From Antedon mediterranea (Eukaryota; Echinodermata; Crinoidea; Comatulida; Antedonidae), in NCBI RefSeq assembly GCF_964355755.1, contig NC_092679.1:5952001-6016000 (forward strand): DNA of 64,000 nucleotides. The letters run 5' to 3'. Of the stretch, positions 47,701 to 57,156 are shown in pieces (the stretch's first letter is position 1; each line of letters opens with the position of its first letter). The notes below the pieces were generated by a model. That model was not told the DNA's origin. It saw only the letters and a program-made list of their open reading frames with translations, and ran no database searches. A program made the position numbers and the translations under genes.

Positions 47701-50700
47701 TGTTATGCAGACAGTCAGGCAGCCAGACAGAAAGTGAAACCTACCTTTTGTCCAAATAATGTCGACATCTTAAGAACAATCTCGCCTCCTGTACAGACAC
47801 CAACTAAACCGATACCAGCACTGATAACAAATCTCTGTTCATGCAACCAATCCACAGCTTCCTGCATTTAAAAACAATAGTAATATTTTTATATTTTTTT
47901 ATTGGTCTCTTTTTTTATCTTTTTTCTCGTCTTTTCGTATTTGTATCGTTCCCGTTTTTTAAATTGTTGAGGGCCTCATGCATGTCAGCTTCGGCTGTTT
48001 TGAGTCACCCTCATTAAACAAAGTTTAATAAAAACTAAAAATAATATTAATCTTTATGTAAATATAAATTGTCATAAAATAAAATTTAGACCTGTAGAAA
48101 TATTTGTCACTAAGGTGCTGGCCGAGTACACTTTGTTAATGAAAACCAGCACTGTGTCATTGTGGGACAAAAACCCACAATAAATTTAAAAAAAAAAAAA
48201 AATTTAATAAATAAATTAAAGATACTATACCTAGGCTTTTTCTTAAATTTAAGGTCACACACTACATTTTATATAAAAATAAATACTATATGGACCTATT
48301 GCAATAATTGTTTTCGTCTAAACGGTTAAAAGTGTGAAAAAAAAAATCCCAACATGCATCATGCGCGGATTGATATTTTCATATTGTGATGTAATGCATC
48401 CACTTTGATCGATCGCGTGAAAGGGTAATCAAATAAAATAACTGTTTAACTCCTTAAGAGAAGCAGTAATTCAAGTTTTTTATAGATATAGTGCAGGCCT
48501 TGTCTTTTTAAAATTATAGGTGTCCTACAAATTGCACTCCTCAATATGTAAAGGGGGTGCTGTAGAAGTTTACAAAATTTATGTGTGTTGTAAATCGCAC
48601 TCCTCAAGGGCAGTTTATGAGTGTGTTAGGCGAGGGATCGCACTCGCTCACCTCAAAAGAAAAGGCCTGTAGTGCATTGCTTACCTCAAAATAATCCATA
48701 GTAACTTTAGATATTGATAACGGTAAATCTTTATAAACAAAATATTGTAATGCCAGTGAAGCAAAGCCATGAGAGGCTAGAAGTGCTGAGCGGAATTCTA
48801 CCGGCCTAGCTATACCACCAAACAAATCAATGATCCCCGGAAATGGTCCTGGTCCTGTAGTAAAAGATACCAATTCAACTTGTGACTCCATTAACATTCG
48901 TTATCATCAAATAAAATAAAATAAAATAAAATAAACTGTATATTAGTTAATTACTAATTACTATACTGAGACGATTTAAAGATATATTGTCCTCCTGAAA
49001 AAATAATTCTTAACATTTTTGTTGAATATGTCATTTTAATGCAACATAATAGTTATCCACTTATGACTAAAAATTGCATTAAAAAAAAAATGTATTTACC
49101 TGATAAAACTGTAATTTAAAGCAAATAATGGCCAAATCGGCGGCCAGCCAGTGGGTTTTTGGTTGAATTTAACCATTTATTTTGTCATTTTATAAGTAAA
49201 AACATTAATTTTTTTTCTATTAACTTTATTAAAACTACAAATTTAACATATTCAAAGTCTGATTTAATTAATCTTCATTTTTCATGTTTTTGGGGGACAA
49301 TACATCTTTAACCGTTTTTTAAAGAAATAAATGTATTTTTTATTGAACTGACTAATATTTAAAAATATACCAAATTAAAACAAAAAATATATTTAAACTT
49401 TGAAAAGATATTCATTGAAAACGTCCATTTGACTGCAGGTTGTCTTTTTACAAAATGATAATCCAGAATTTATTTTTAAAAATCAGCATGGTCATGCATT
49501 AGTTAATAATTACAATTCCATATATTCCGGATCAACTTTGTGTTGTTACTGCCAGTGTAAATGGGGTAGATGTAAAATAAAATATGGTTTGTGCATATGC
49601 TACACTATATTATGTCAAAACATAACAAATTAATTAAATCAGACTTTGAATAGGTCATTTTCTAGTTTTCATAACGTTAATAATAGTTTCACTTATAAAA
49701 TGACATAATAAATGGTTCAATTCAACCAAAATTCCATTGGCTGGCAGCCAATTTGACTATTGTTTGCATAAAATTACAGTTTTTTCAGGTAAATATTTGT
49801 TTATACCCAATTTTAGTGTATAACGTGTGCGTGTAATTATTTGACATCAAAATGGCATATTCAACACAAAAAGTTTTTGCAGGGGGACATCTTTAACAAA
49901 CCTTTTGGCTTGAACAAAATCCCTCTGATGTTACCCCTTTCCACGGGTATCCTCTCCACATCTTCATTCATATACCATCGATCTACGCTAGTTGTTGCTA
50001 AAACTTTCAGAGACGATTTGTAAAAGTCTTTGATTGTATGAAACCCGTTGTAGACTCTTAAAACAGTAATTAAAGGTGTTGTGACATCTTTTTTAAGTAA
50101 CCGAGTTCCACGCTTCTCTTTGGGTGCTGGCTGCATGCTTGTGAACAGGCCCATGCTTTGTACACCTATATAAAGAAGAACGTTCATGTTTTTGCTTCCA
50201 ATAAATAAATATTATATTGATACTAATTACAAATATATATTAATGAAAAACCTCAAAAATATTAAAAAGGAATATTAATTATAATTTAATAATTGTACTG
50301 TACTTCATTGACATTCCATATCTTTATTACAGGTTGTATGGAGTTACCTAATAATTTTTCTATTGACCAATTAATTGTGTTCATTCTGCCTGAACAATAC
50401 ACGAACGCTATTATAAGTAAGAAAAAAGAAAGGTGCAACCCCAAACCCATCAATCCCCATTCCAACCCCCTCCCCCTTTCCCCAAAAAAGTCCAAAAAAC
50501 TAGTAGGTAGTAGTATCTATAAAAATTATCTATAAATAGTTACCAACCTGAGTAGGTTCCACCAAGAGATGAGTTGATATTAGTATGAACATACCCACTG
50601 CCATCGTCTTGAAAATGAGCACAAGAATCGTACGTCTTCCCACACTCTGTTGCCGATGCTCGTAGCGTAATCAAACTGTTCGGTTGAAGGCCTACAACCT

Positions 50701-50758
50701 CTATGGAGATTTTCTCATCAACCAAGGTAGACTTTGGATAAACAGTCAGGGTTACCAT
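44710..50758 (-). CDS. BAAT / acyl-CoA thioesterase family protein, cysteine-nucleophile paralogue, complete
   Basis: Alpha/beta-hydrolase of the bile acid-CoA:amino acid N-acyltransferase and acyl-CoA thioesterase family. Exons in order: 50548-50758, 49902-50165, 48685-48854, 47745-47861, 47239-47330, 46782-46881, 46145-46349, 44710-44882; phases agree and give 443 aa (human BAAT 418). The N-terminal domain (1 to about 150) ends in [12 protein letters not shown]; the hydrolase domain follows with [11 protein letters not shown], a nucleophile elbow GVCTGG with Cys238, then Asp334 (ISGDEDK) and His368 ([10 protein letters not shown]). Cysteine at this place is what human BAAT (Cys235) uses for amide formation, whereas thioesterases carry serine. 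The protein ends KSNL, resembling weak peroxisomal PTS1 signals such as the SQL of human BAAT. The start is the first ATG before the conserved VTLTVYPKS. The substrate (bile salt, fatty acyl-CoA, other) cannot be told. It is a tandem paralogue of the gene at 57157-60923. Confidence 0.93.
44925..45165 (-). mobile_element. tRNA-derived SINE family 3, minus copy
   Basis: Inverse of the 27113 copy: the right end holds the head (GGAGTGGAGTTG inverse, B box at GGGACTTGAACCC inverse) and the left end the ATTAAATATGGT tail. In intron 7 of the Cys-type BAAT gene. Confidence 0.65.
45426..46096. mobile_element. TIR transposon, 671 bp, GGTATAAGCCCAC family
   Basis: Both ends read AGTACCGTACTGACGCGGG followed by TATAAGCCCA in inverted orientation; extra copies of GGGCTTATACCCG lie near the right end. 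It occupies intron 7 of the Cys-type BAAT gene, 48 bases from the donor of exon 7. No coding region is convincing. Confidence 0.7.
46360..46690. repeat. Minisatellite, about 20-bp unit, some 16 copies
   Basis: Units built on GAGTGTCCAGGAGTTTAGGG, diverged, fill most of intron 6 of the Cys-type BAAT gene. Confidence 0.8.
48205..48430. mobile_element. Partial relative of the 18740-19266 MITE
   Basis: Shares the words GCGGGTTGATATTTT (here GCGGATTGATATTTT) and CGATCGATCG plus the TTAAGATCACA-like left end. It lies in intron 3 of the Cys-type BAAT gene. The ends are not clear. Confidence 0.4.
48494..48669. mobile_element. CAGGCCTTG MITE, copy 2
   Basis: 176 bp, about the same length and layout as the copy at 23531; TAGTG flanks it on both sides. 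It ends 15 bases from the exon 3 donor of the Cys-type BAAT gene. Confidence 0.7.
48980..49307. mobile_element. TTAA MITE family 3, copy 1
   Basis: TTAA flanks it at 48976-48979 and 49308-49311; ends AGATATATTGTCC and GGGGGACAATACATCT inverted. In intron 2 of the Cys-type BAAT gene. Relatives lie at 49629-49892 (opposite orientation), about 31273-31596 and about 39970-40380 (decayed). Confidence 0.65.
49629..49892. mobile_element. TTAA MITE family 3, truncated copy abutting an exon
   Basis: Inverted relative of copy 1, lacking its left end. The right end (GGGGGACATCT then TTAA at 49893-49896) is five bases from the donor of BAAT exon 2 (GTTTG at 49897-49901 on the minus strand). Confidence 0.6.
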
Positions 50759-51166
50759 ATTTTCACTAACGAATAGTAACACACCCGGTACAACTCACAA
50801 TGATTGCCGTTGTTACGTGCTCCATTTCCGTTCTGGTACACGCCTCCTCACACCCTCACGTGTTTTTGATTAAGGTTTCACAACAACAAGTTCTTTGTTT
50901 CACACTCGTCACGAGTGAAAAAAGGTTACCGGCGGCGGTGTGATGATGTAATCATTGACCCTTGCATGCTGCACGTACGGCTGGGACGACGTGAAGTGAT
51001 AGGGGAATTCCCTCATTATATCATACAGTACATGACTGCTGTATAATGTGTTTCTCATAATAGAGTCTCTGATATAGAGGTATAATCATGGAGGTATAAA
51101 ACTTCCATGGTATAATATAGGTAAGGCCGTAAAATCAGTACGTAAGTGTATCAACTGGGTGCAGGT
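50759..51166. promoter_or_regulatory. Upstream region of the Cys-type BAAT gene
   Basis: GC- and CpG-richer than its surroundings between 50800 and 51010, with CACGTG at about 50858-50863 (an E-box). It ends at transposon A. The promoter role is inferred from position. Confidence 0.4.
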
Positions 51167-52298
51167 CAACTCGGCCCTAAACCGTCTCGGCCAAAGTCAA
51201 GTCGGCCCCACGTCAAGTCGGCCCCAAGTCAAGTCGGCCTCAAGTCAACTCGGCCTCAAGTCAATTCGGCCTCACGTCAACTCGGCCTCAAGTCAACTCG
51301 GCCTAAAGTCAACTCGGCCAAAAACTAATCCGTCAACTCGGCCTTTAAAAAGTATGGAACGCAAAAAGTGCTAATATAGTAGTTCATTTATTACAATGGC
51401 AGGATATTACGGTCAGGCCTACATAATAGACGAAATAAAACGGAAATTTCAATGTAAATTATAACACACTGGCTGATCGTTTTTCGTTTGATAGGTAATT
51501 TTTATTTATATTGTTGGTTGGTTTGTCTCAGTAAGAACCCTCAGTAATGTGTTTGTTAGATCTATTTTGAGGATGTTCCCAGAAATAATCGCAAATATTC
51601 TTAGAAGGCCTATATATTATATAGATATTATTAGATTAATACAGTAAAATAAAAATGGTTTTTTTTTTGTATATTATTCTCTCTCAAATTATTAGCAATA
51701 TGTCACGGTCAAAGTGAATAACTATATGTGACATTAATTAAAATGGTATATTACAGTAACAAAATCTTTTCACACATTTATTGACGATGTCAATCAAACT
51801 ACCGAAGAGATTATGGAAACAAATTCGGAATGTTCTGTCATGTTAAATTTCTATTGCAATTGTGCGCTATTCAAATTGTTTTTATTACTTTTGTGATTTG
51901 ATTATAATGGAGAATCCAATGAATACATTTATGGGAAATTAATCTAGAACACACTGAAGAAATCATCATGAATAAATGGTGTATTTTTATTTTGTCAAGC
52001 ATATAAACTAATCTAAAACACATTGAAGAAATCATGAAAAAATGGCGTATTTTTATTTTGTCAAGCAAAAACTAAAACATATTGTTTGAGTCCAAAACAA
52101 CGGAATTCCTAAACAACATAATATTGCCTTTGCATTCTCATCTGTTTTTTAACACCCACCGCGCCCTGTATTGTTCAATAAAATTGATCACCTAAAGGGG
52201 CATTCCCACCGTCCGTACCTGTTCCGTTTCGCGGACGGCGCCGTTTTTTCAACGTGACGCGCGCCCGTTCACCGTTCCGTTTTAAACATTCACACCTG

Positions 52299-52828
52299 GG
52301 GCGGATTGCTATAAGGGGTCTATAACCGGTCTTAGCGCTTAGCCGGCTATAATTCGTGACGTAGCAAGTAGTCTAACATTATAGACCATTGCTATACCGC
52401 GGTCTAACCTGTAAACGGTCTTTAAAATTAAAGCCTACTCGAAGGAGTCTTAAAACAGTCTTAAACCTCTCTTTTTGTTGCTTTTACGTATTATTTATCG
52501 TCAAAGACAACCAATAGAACGAGTTTTAAGTGTTAAATCAAATAAAAACGGTGATTTTATTCTTATATAGCCCTAGAATAGATTTTCTTGCGTAGAAATG
52601 TACGTACTGTTATGATTGTGAATTGAACAAGCGTGACGAACATTACCTTATTTGGTATTTTACGCGCAAAGTACGCCCTCAATTTGTTACTTTACGCGGT
52701 CTTATCTAAGACTGTTTTATAGCAATGGTCTAACAGGGGTGGCTTTAGTAAGACCGTCTATCGGATAAAGCCGGCTTTAATCGGGGAGTTAAGACCATTA
52801 GTTAAGACTGTTTTATAGCAATCCGCCC
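52299..52828. mobile_element. Inner transposon C, 530-bp MITE
   Basis: Terminal inverted repeats GGGCGGATTGCTATAA are flanked by CTG on both sides (52296-52298, 52829-52831). The interior repeats the words TAAGACC and GCCGGCT in both orientations. The flanking sequence (52190-52295, 52832-52870), rich in CGTTCCG, resumes on both sides and may be a further, older repeat. Confidence 0.65.
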
Positions 52829-53512
52829 CTGTTCCGTTTTGTGACGTGACGTTCGTTTCTGGATGATCATCGGATGATAGTGAGGAAGAAAATTATTCTT
52901 TTTAGTTTAATTAAAGATGATATTACAAAACGGGACACAAGATTCCCGATGATAGTATAACAACACACACCATGACAAATTCCATGAATCCATAATTAAA
53001 TACAATAAAATCACAATCACATCCCTATGGACTGTTATGGAAGCAAATTTCTCTCTTCCCATGCTGTACTGTATTAATTATGAATATGAAGTACTAAACG
53101 AAATGAAAATAAAAATGTCATACAAAAAAAACCGTAAGGCCTATTTGAAAATAATGCACATTCATGTCTGGGTGTGTGTGCATGTAACCTATACCCATAA
53201 TGCTTATGCAATTTGTTTTCTTGCCTTTTGATTTGTTTTGATTTTAATGTCATTATTCTTTTTATATTGATGTATATACAGTTGTAGACCGAAGTATATT
53301 GTTTAAATATTATTTTTTTTAATGTCTTCTTCGACAGTTATTCCTGTATACAAAATGTGAAAAAATATTTGTTTATTTCAAACAATATAAATAAATACTA
53401 CCTATCAATTAATATTATATAATCATTTATATTGAATTTTCCGTTGTATTTCGTCTATTATGTAGGCATAACCGTACTATATCCTGCCATTATAATATTA
53501 ACTACTATATTA

Positions 53513-55308
53513 GGCCATGTAAAAAAAAACAACAGTTGATCGTCCTGGTTTTCTAAAAAAAGGAAGTAAGAGGCTCTTTTTATTTTTTATTTTTTATTTT
53601 TCCAAGATGGCGATTCACTACCGTATTTTCTTGAATAAACATGCCGCTATGAATAAAAATCACTCCCACCCCTCGCATACAACCTTCCTGACAATTCAAA
53701 TAAATATGGTAAGTACTGTAAGATGTCTAAACAAACATAAGTATACAGAACAGCAAATATTATAATACACCTTTTTTTTTATTTTATCAGGGGGTCACAA
53801 TAAAAGTCCTTTTTGTACACTTTGACTTTATATCAAACTTCTGGATATTATTAGCCTACTGTGGCACAAATGCTCTAGTGTTTTTCCTTTTGGGTGTTTT
53901 GCCTGATTCCTTGCATTCACTACAAAGTGGATAATTCATGTTCTCAATTGATAAATTGTGCTCAGTTCCACAATAAAAGCACAGGGGGTCTGTGAATGTT
54001 ATGTAATAAGCTGCTTCGATAGGCAGGGCACATGTCATTTTGTCATTGACAAAAACAATAGAATCGTCCTCTCCCAGGATGTCTTGAAAACAAGTTCCAC
54101 ATGAATACGACAGTGTGTCCAGTTCTCGTTCCAAGAGCTGCCCTTGGTCACGCTTCAGAACATGTGCTGCATAACATACTCGCCACTTGAGGCATTCTTC
54201 ACACTAGAATAAAGAATGAAAAAGAGTAGGGGTAAATATATGGTAAATTCAGTTGTGTTGAAAGAATTCTGAACATGACAATAATATGATAATATGACAT
54301 CCAAAGAGGGAGGGAATATCAATGCATACACACATATTTTAAACAGGACGTGGGTCATGTACCCGAACACGTCCGTAAACATCTAGCCTATATATATGGG
54401 ACAGTTTCAACCCAGCCGGGTTGATTCGCCCCTCTATATGGATAGGCAAACTCTACACTCTCTCGCGACAATATGCTAGCCTACAGTTTTGTTACTTCTA
54501 TATGAACATTTTTACCGAACAATTACTCACCTCCGTAGTTTGGTATTGGTCTCCTATCGGTCCACCTTGATCGAATTCGCCGCCTGCAAAATCAGAGAAA
54601 ATGTCTGCGAGAGTACGTCGGCCGTCCACTACACCGTTCTCGCATACCAAGCAAGGGCCGGCTTCACGATTTTTGTTGCAGTCCGAATTGAAACACAAAT
54701 AAAAACCATGTTGTTTATCTACTATCTAGTCTAGCAGTATCCTACTATCCTAGATCAAATTATTATGTAACAGTTGATAAAAGGACTAAAAAGTAGGCCT
54801 ACCAAGGAACCAATAATTATAAATATTAATAGTGTATACTGTAACTCAAATGTATAGAATATAGCGATAGAAACAAGGTAGAACCAAAAACATGTGTTCT
54901 CCAAATCCAGTCGTTTTTTGCTTCACGGCAACATTTTTAGGGAGTAGCGAGCATATAGCGGCTGTGAAAATTCTAATTAGATCCAGACGTTTATGTAAAA
55001 TATTATACCCATGATGAGTGTAATTCAAAATATTCATACATTCAACGGCAGTGATACCTCTATCATCGCTGACCTATAATCAAAGAATATGACCTCAAAT
55101 TTATCGCAGTCGACGATGTGTATCGATGGCTCCCGACGGCTGTGGATCACGAAAAAAGAAAGAGCTAGGCCTAGCTTTCGACAAAGGTACAACATAAATC
55201 AATGTTTTATATACAAAATATCGAAATAAAAAATAAAATAAAAATTGAAGCGGCCTGAAAAAAGCATGCGGGCGGGGACGATCAACTGTTGTTTTTTTTT
55301 ATATGGCC
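53513..55308. mobile_element. Inner transposon B, 1.8 kb, TTA target duplication (PIF/Harbinger-like size)
   Basis: Both ends read GGCCAT(G/A)TAAAAAAAAA followed by CAACAGTTGATCGTCC in inverted orientation. TTA flanks it at 53510-53512 and 55309-55311; removing the element and one TTA restores the right arm of element A. A 3-bp TTA duplication suits PIF/Harbinger, but no transposase was seen. It carries the Cys-rich gene remnant. Confidence 0.75.
53856..55073 (-). pseudogene. Cysteine-rich zinc-ribbon-like gene remnant carried by a transposon
   Basis: Minus-strand exons lie within the transposon at 53513-55308. Exon a: about 54850-55073 (frame with RGITAVECMNIL and KRLDLIRIFTAAICSLLPK; its donor is uncertain). 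Exon b: 54531-54725 (65 codons, phase 0 at both ends; FYLCFNSDC, GPCLVC). Exon c: 53856-54203 (CEECLKWRVCY, SYSCGTC, LCFYCG, LCSEC; stop at 53856). Paired cysteines suggest zinc binding. No initiating ATG or upstream exons are visible and no transposase catalytic motif was found, so it looks like the 3' half of a gene. Similar Cys-rich proteins are, from memory, common beside transposons in marine invertebrates; I cannot name the family. Splicing of b to c is well supported; a to b is weaker. Confidence 0.6.
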
Positions 55309-55501
55309 TTAGCACTTTTTGCGTTTCATAGTTTTTAGAGGCCGAGTTGACGGATTAGTTTTTGGCCGAGTTGACGTGAGGCCGAGTTGACTTGAGGCCG
55401 AGTTGACGTGGGGCCGAGTTGATGTGGGGCCGAGGTGACTTGGGGCCGACTTGACGTGGGGCCGACTTGACGTGGGGCCAAGACAGTTTAGGGCCGAGTT
55501 G

Positions 55502-56275
55502 GATCGAAACCAAATCAAGCATAAGTGACAATCATAATATATAGTAGGCCTACTGTACATTCATTTTTTTTAAATGGATGTCTCTCTCTTGAACAACTTG
55601 TTCATGCTTTTGTTACGTCACGTCTTCGTCTTTACATTGGAAATTCTTTCCCTTTTAATCAAATTCAAATAAAGTGACTCAGCCGTTTGCCAAATAATGC
55701 TGACGGCAAATTTACGGACTCTGAGAACACATAACAACCGGAATTTTAAATAGATCAGCATTCCGGGCTCCCAATTACTGACAGGATCGTTTTTAAAATA
55801 CTTGTCTTTGTCTATACCGTTCTTCAACATACCACATACCACATTTATTTTTGTGTCTGCAAATTCATTGATTCCTTATTTTAAAGCTTAAGACCTTTAT
55901 CATCAGCTCGGACTTTTGATTTCATTCATTCACTGCATGCATTGTGTCAATGCATTATTACCATCTAATTTGTGATGGAAACCGGCGCAAGATTTCCTTA
56001 TTATTATCTCTGGATGAATACTTCATAAAAAATAATTCATAATATACAGTAGTAATATTTGTTATTGCATTTTTATTTTATAAATTCATGGTTATTATAA
56101 AAACAATTTTATTTTACAATATTTATGGTATATACAGTATTTACAAAAAGACATTTATATAATTTTGCTATTTCTACTAAAAATCCTTACATTTTTGTTT
56201 TTGTTTCAGTCTATCTTACCACTAGGTGTGACCATGGATTCTTTAATCCATGGTGTGACATGTAAGGGTAATCAA
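55502..56275. other. Spacer between transposon A and the next element
   Basis: A minus-strand open frame at 55618-55842 is unrecognised and has no splice or start context that convinces; nothing else is seen. Confidence 0.4.
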
Positions 56276-57135
56276 AGAATATAATATATCACAAGAATGA
56301 GTATCCCGCGATTTTTGCATGAGAAATTTGTAACAGAGAGCTCCAGAGAGTGATGCCCGCCCTCATAAGGGCGGATGTATACATACTAAATAAGACTTGA
56401 TTTAATAGATATTATACAATATACATGTCACAGAATGTCATAGAATTATGATAATAGTTTTTGCAATTGTGAACTATTTTATAATACATATTTATTAACA
56501 AACTAGTGTACATTCACTTTGAGAGACAATTATTTACTAACATGCTAAGTTAGTTCACAAAAAAGGCCTAACACAGCAACACCAAAAATCAACGAATCGT
56601 TACTCAGCATGGCCTATTCTTTACCATTGCCGTGTACTACTCTACGCCCGGTAAATTAAGTATTGTTTTTATGATATAAATTAGTATAAAATACATGTTA
56701 TTAATAGGACAAAATGTTAAATGTCATTAACATTTATTTGTTTTACCAGAAACAAGTTAAATATAGGAATATTATTAAACTATCCTTCGTGAAAACGCGT
56801 AAACACCAACACGCCCGGTCACGCTATCGTAGCGCCCGGTTGATAAAGCAAACTGTTTATACGGCAGTTTTTACTAAATAAATTGCATAAAACGAACAAT
56901 TAAATATCCAAATATTATTTAACATGATGTTGGCATGTAGTTATTAACATTTTTTATCATGAAAATACTACCGGTGGTCCAGCCTTTGATTAGTGAAACC
57001 GTCACAAAAAGTTGTATACATATCCCATCCCAGATACATCCACACTTATGACGGCGCCCTACCACATGGACAATATTACTGTTACAGGGAAAATCGCGGA
57101 ATACTCATTCTTGTGATATATATTCTTTGGGGTAA
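56276..57135. mobile_element. TIR transposon of about 860 bp abutting the 3' end of the Ser-type BAAT gene
   Basis: AAAGAATATA(AT) and TCACAAGAATGAGTAT(C/T) followed by CCGCGATTTT occur inverted at the two ends; the similarity decays inward over about 120 bases. The right end is about 20 bases beyond the BAAT stop codon at 57157. AATAAA signals on the gene's strand occur inside the element at 56491-56496 and 56733-56738. Confidence 0.6.
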
Positions 57136-57156
57136 TATATTACTGACATATTTACA

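Larger units (their letters stand above)
51167..55501. mobile_element. Outer nested transposon A with tandem-repeat terminal inverted repeats
   Basis: The left end (51167-51350) is about eleven copies of a 15-16 bp unit built on GTCAACTCGGCCTCA; the right end (55320-55501) is the same in reverse. Beyond these, 51365-51455 is inverted against 53430-53512, which shows that the right arm was split by a later insertion. Two more elements lie inside (52299-52828 and 53513-55308). A 65-70 bp direct duplication is at about 51938-52065. No transposase was seen and no clear target duplication was found. Confidence 0.75.

Noticed and set aside
51146-51374. Pro/Ser/Arg-rich open frames, and the matching ones at 55309-55560
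   Set aside because: Translations of the tandem-repeat TIRs of element A.
55618-55842. 74-codon minus-strand open frame
   Set aside because: Not recognised, no splice or promoter context and no sign of coding bias; kept only as a remark on the spacer.
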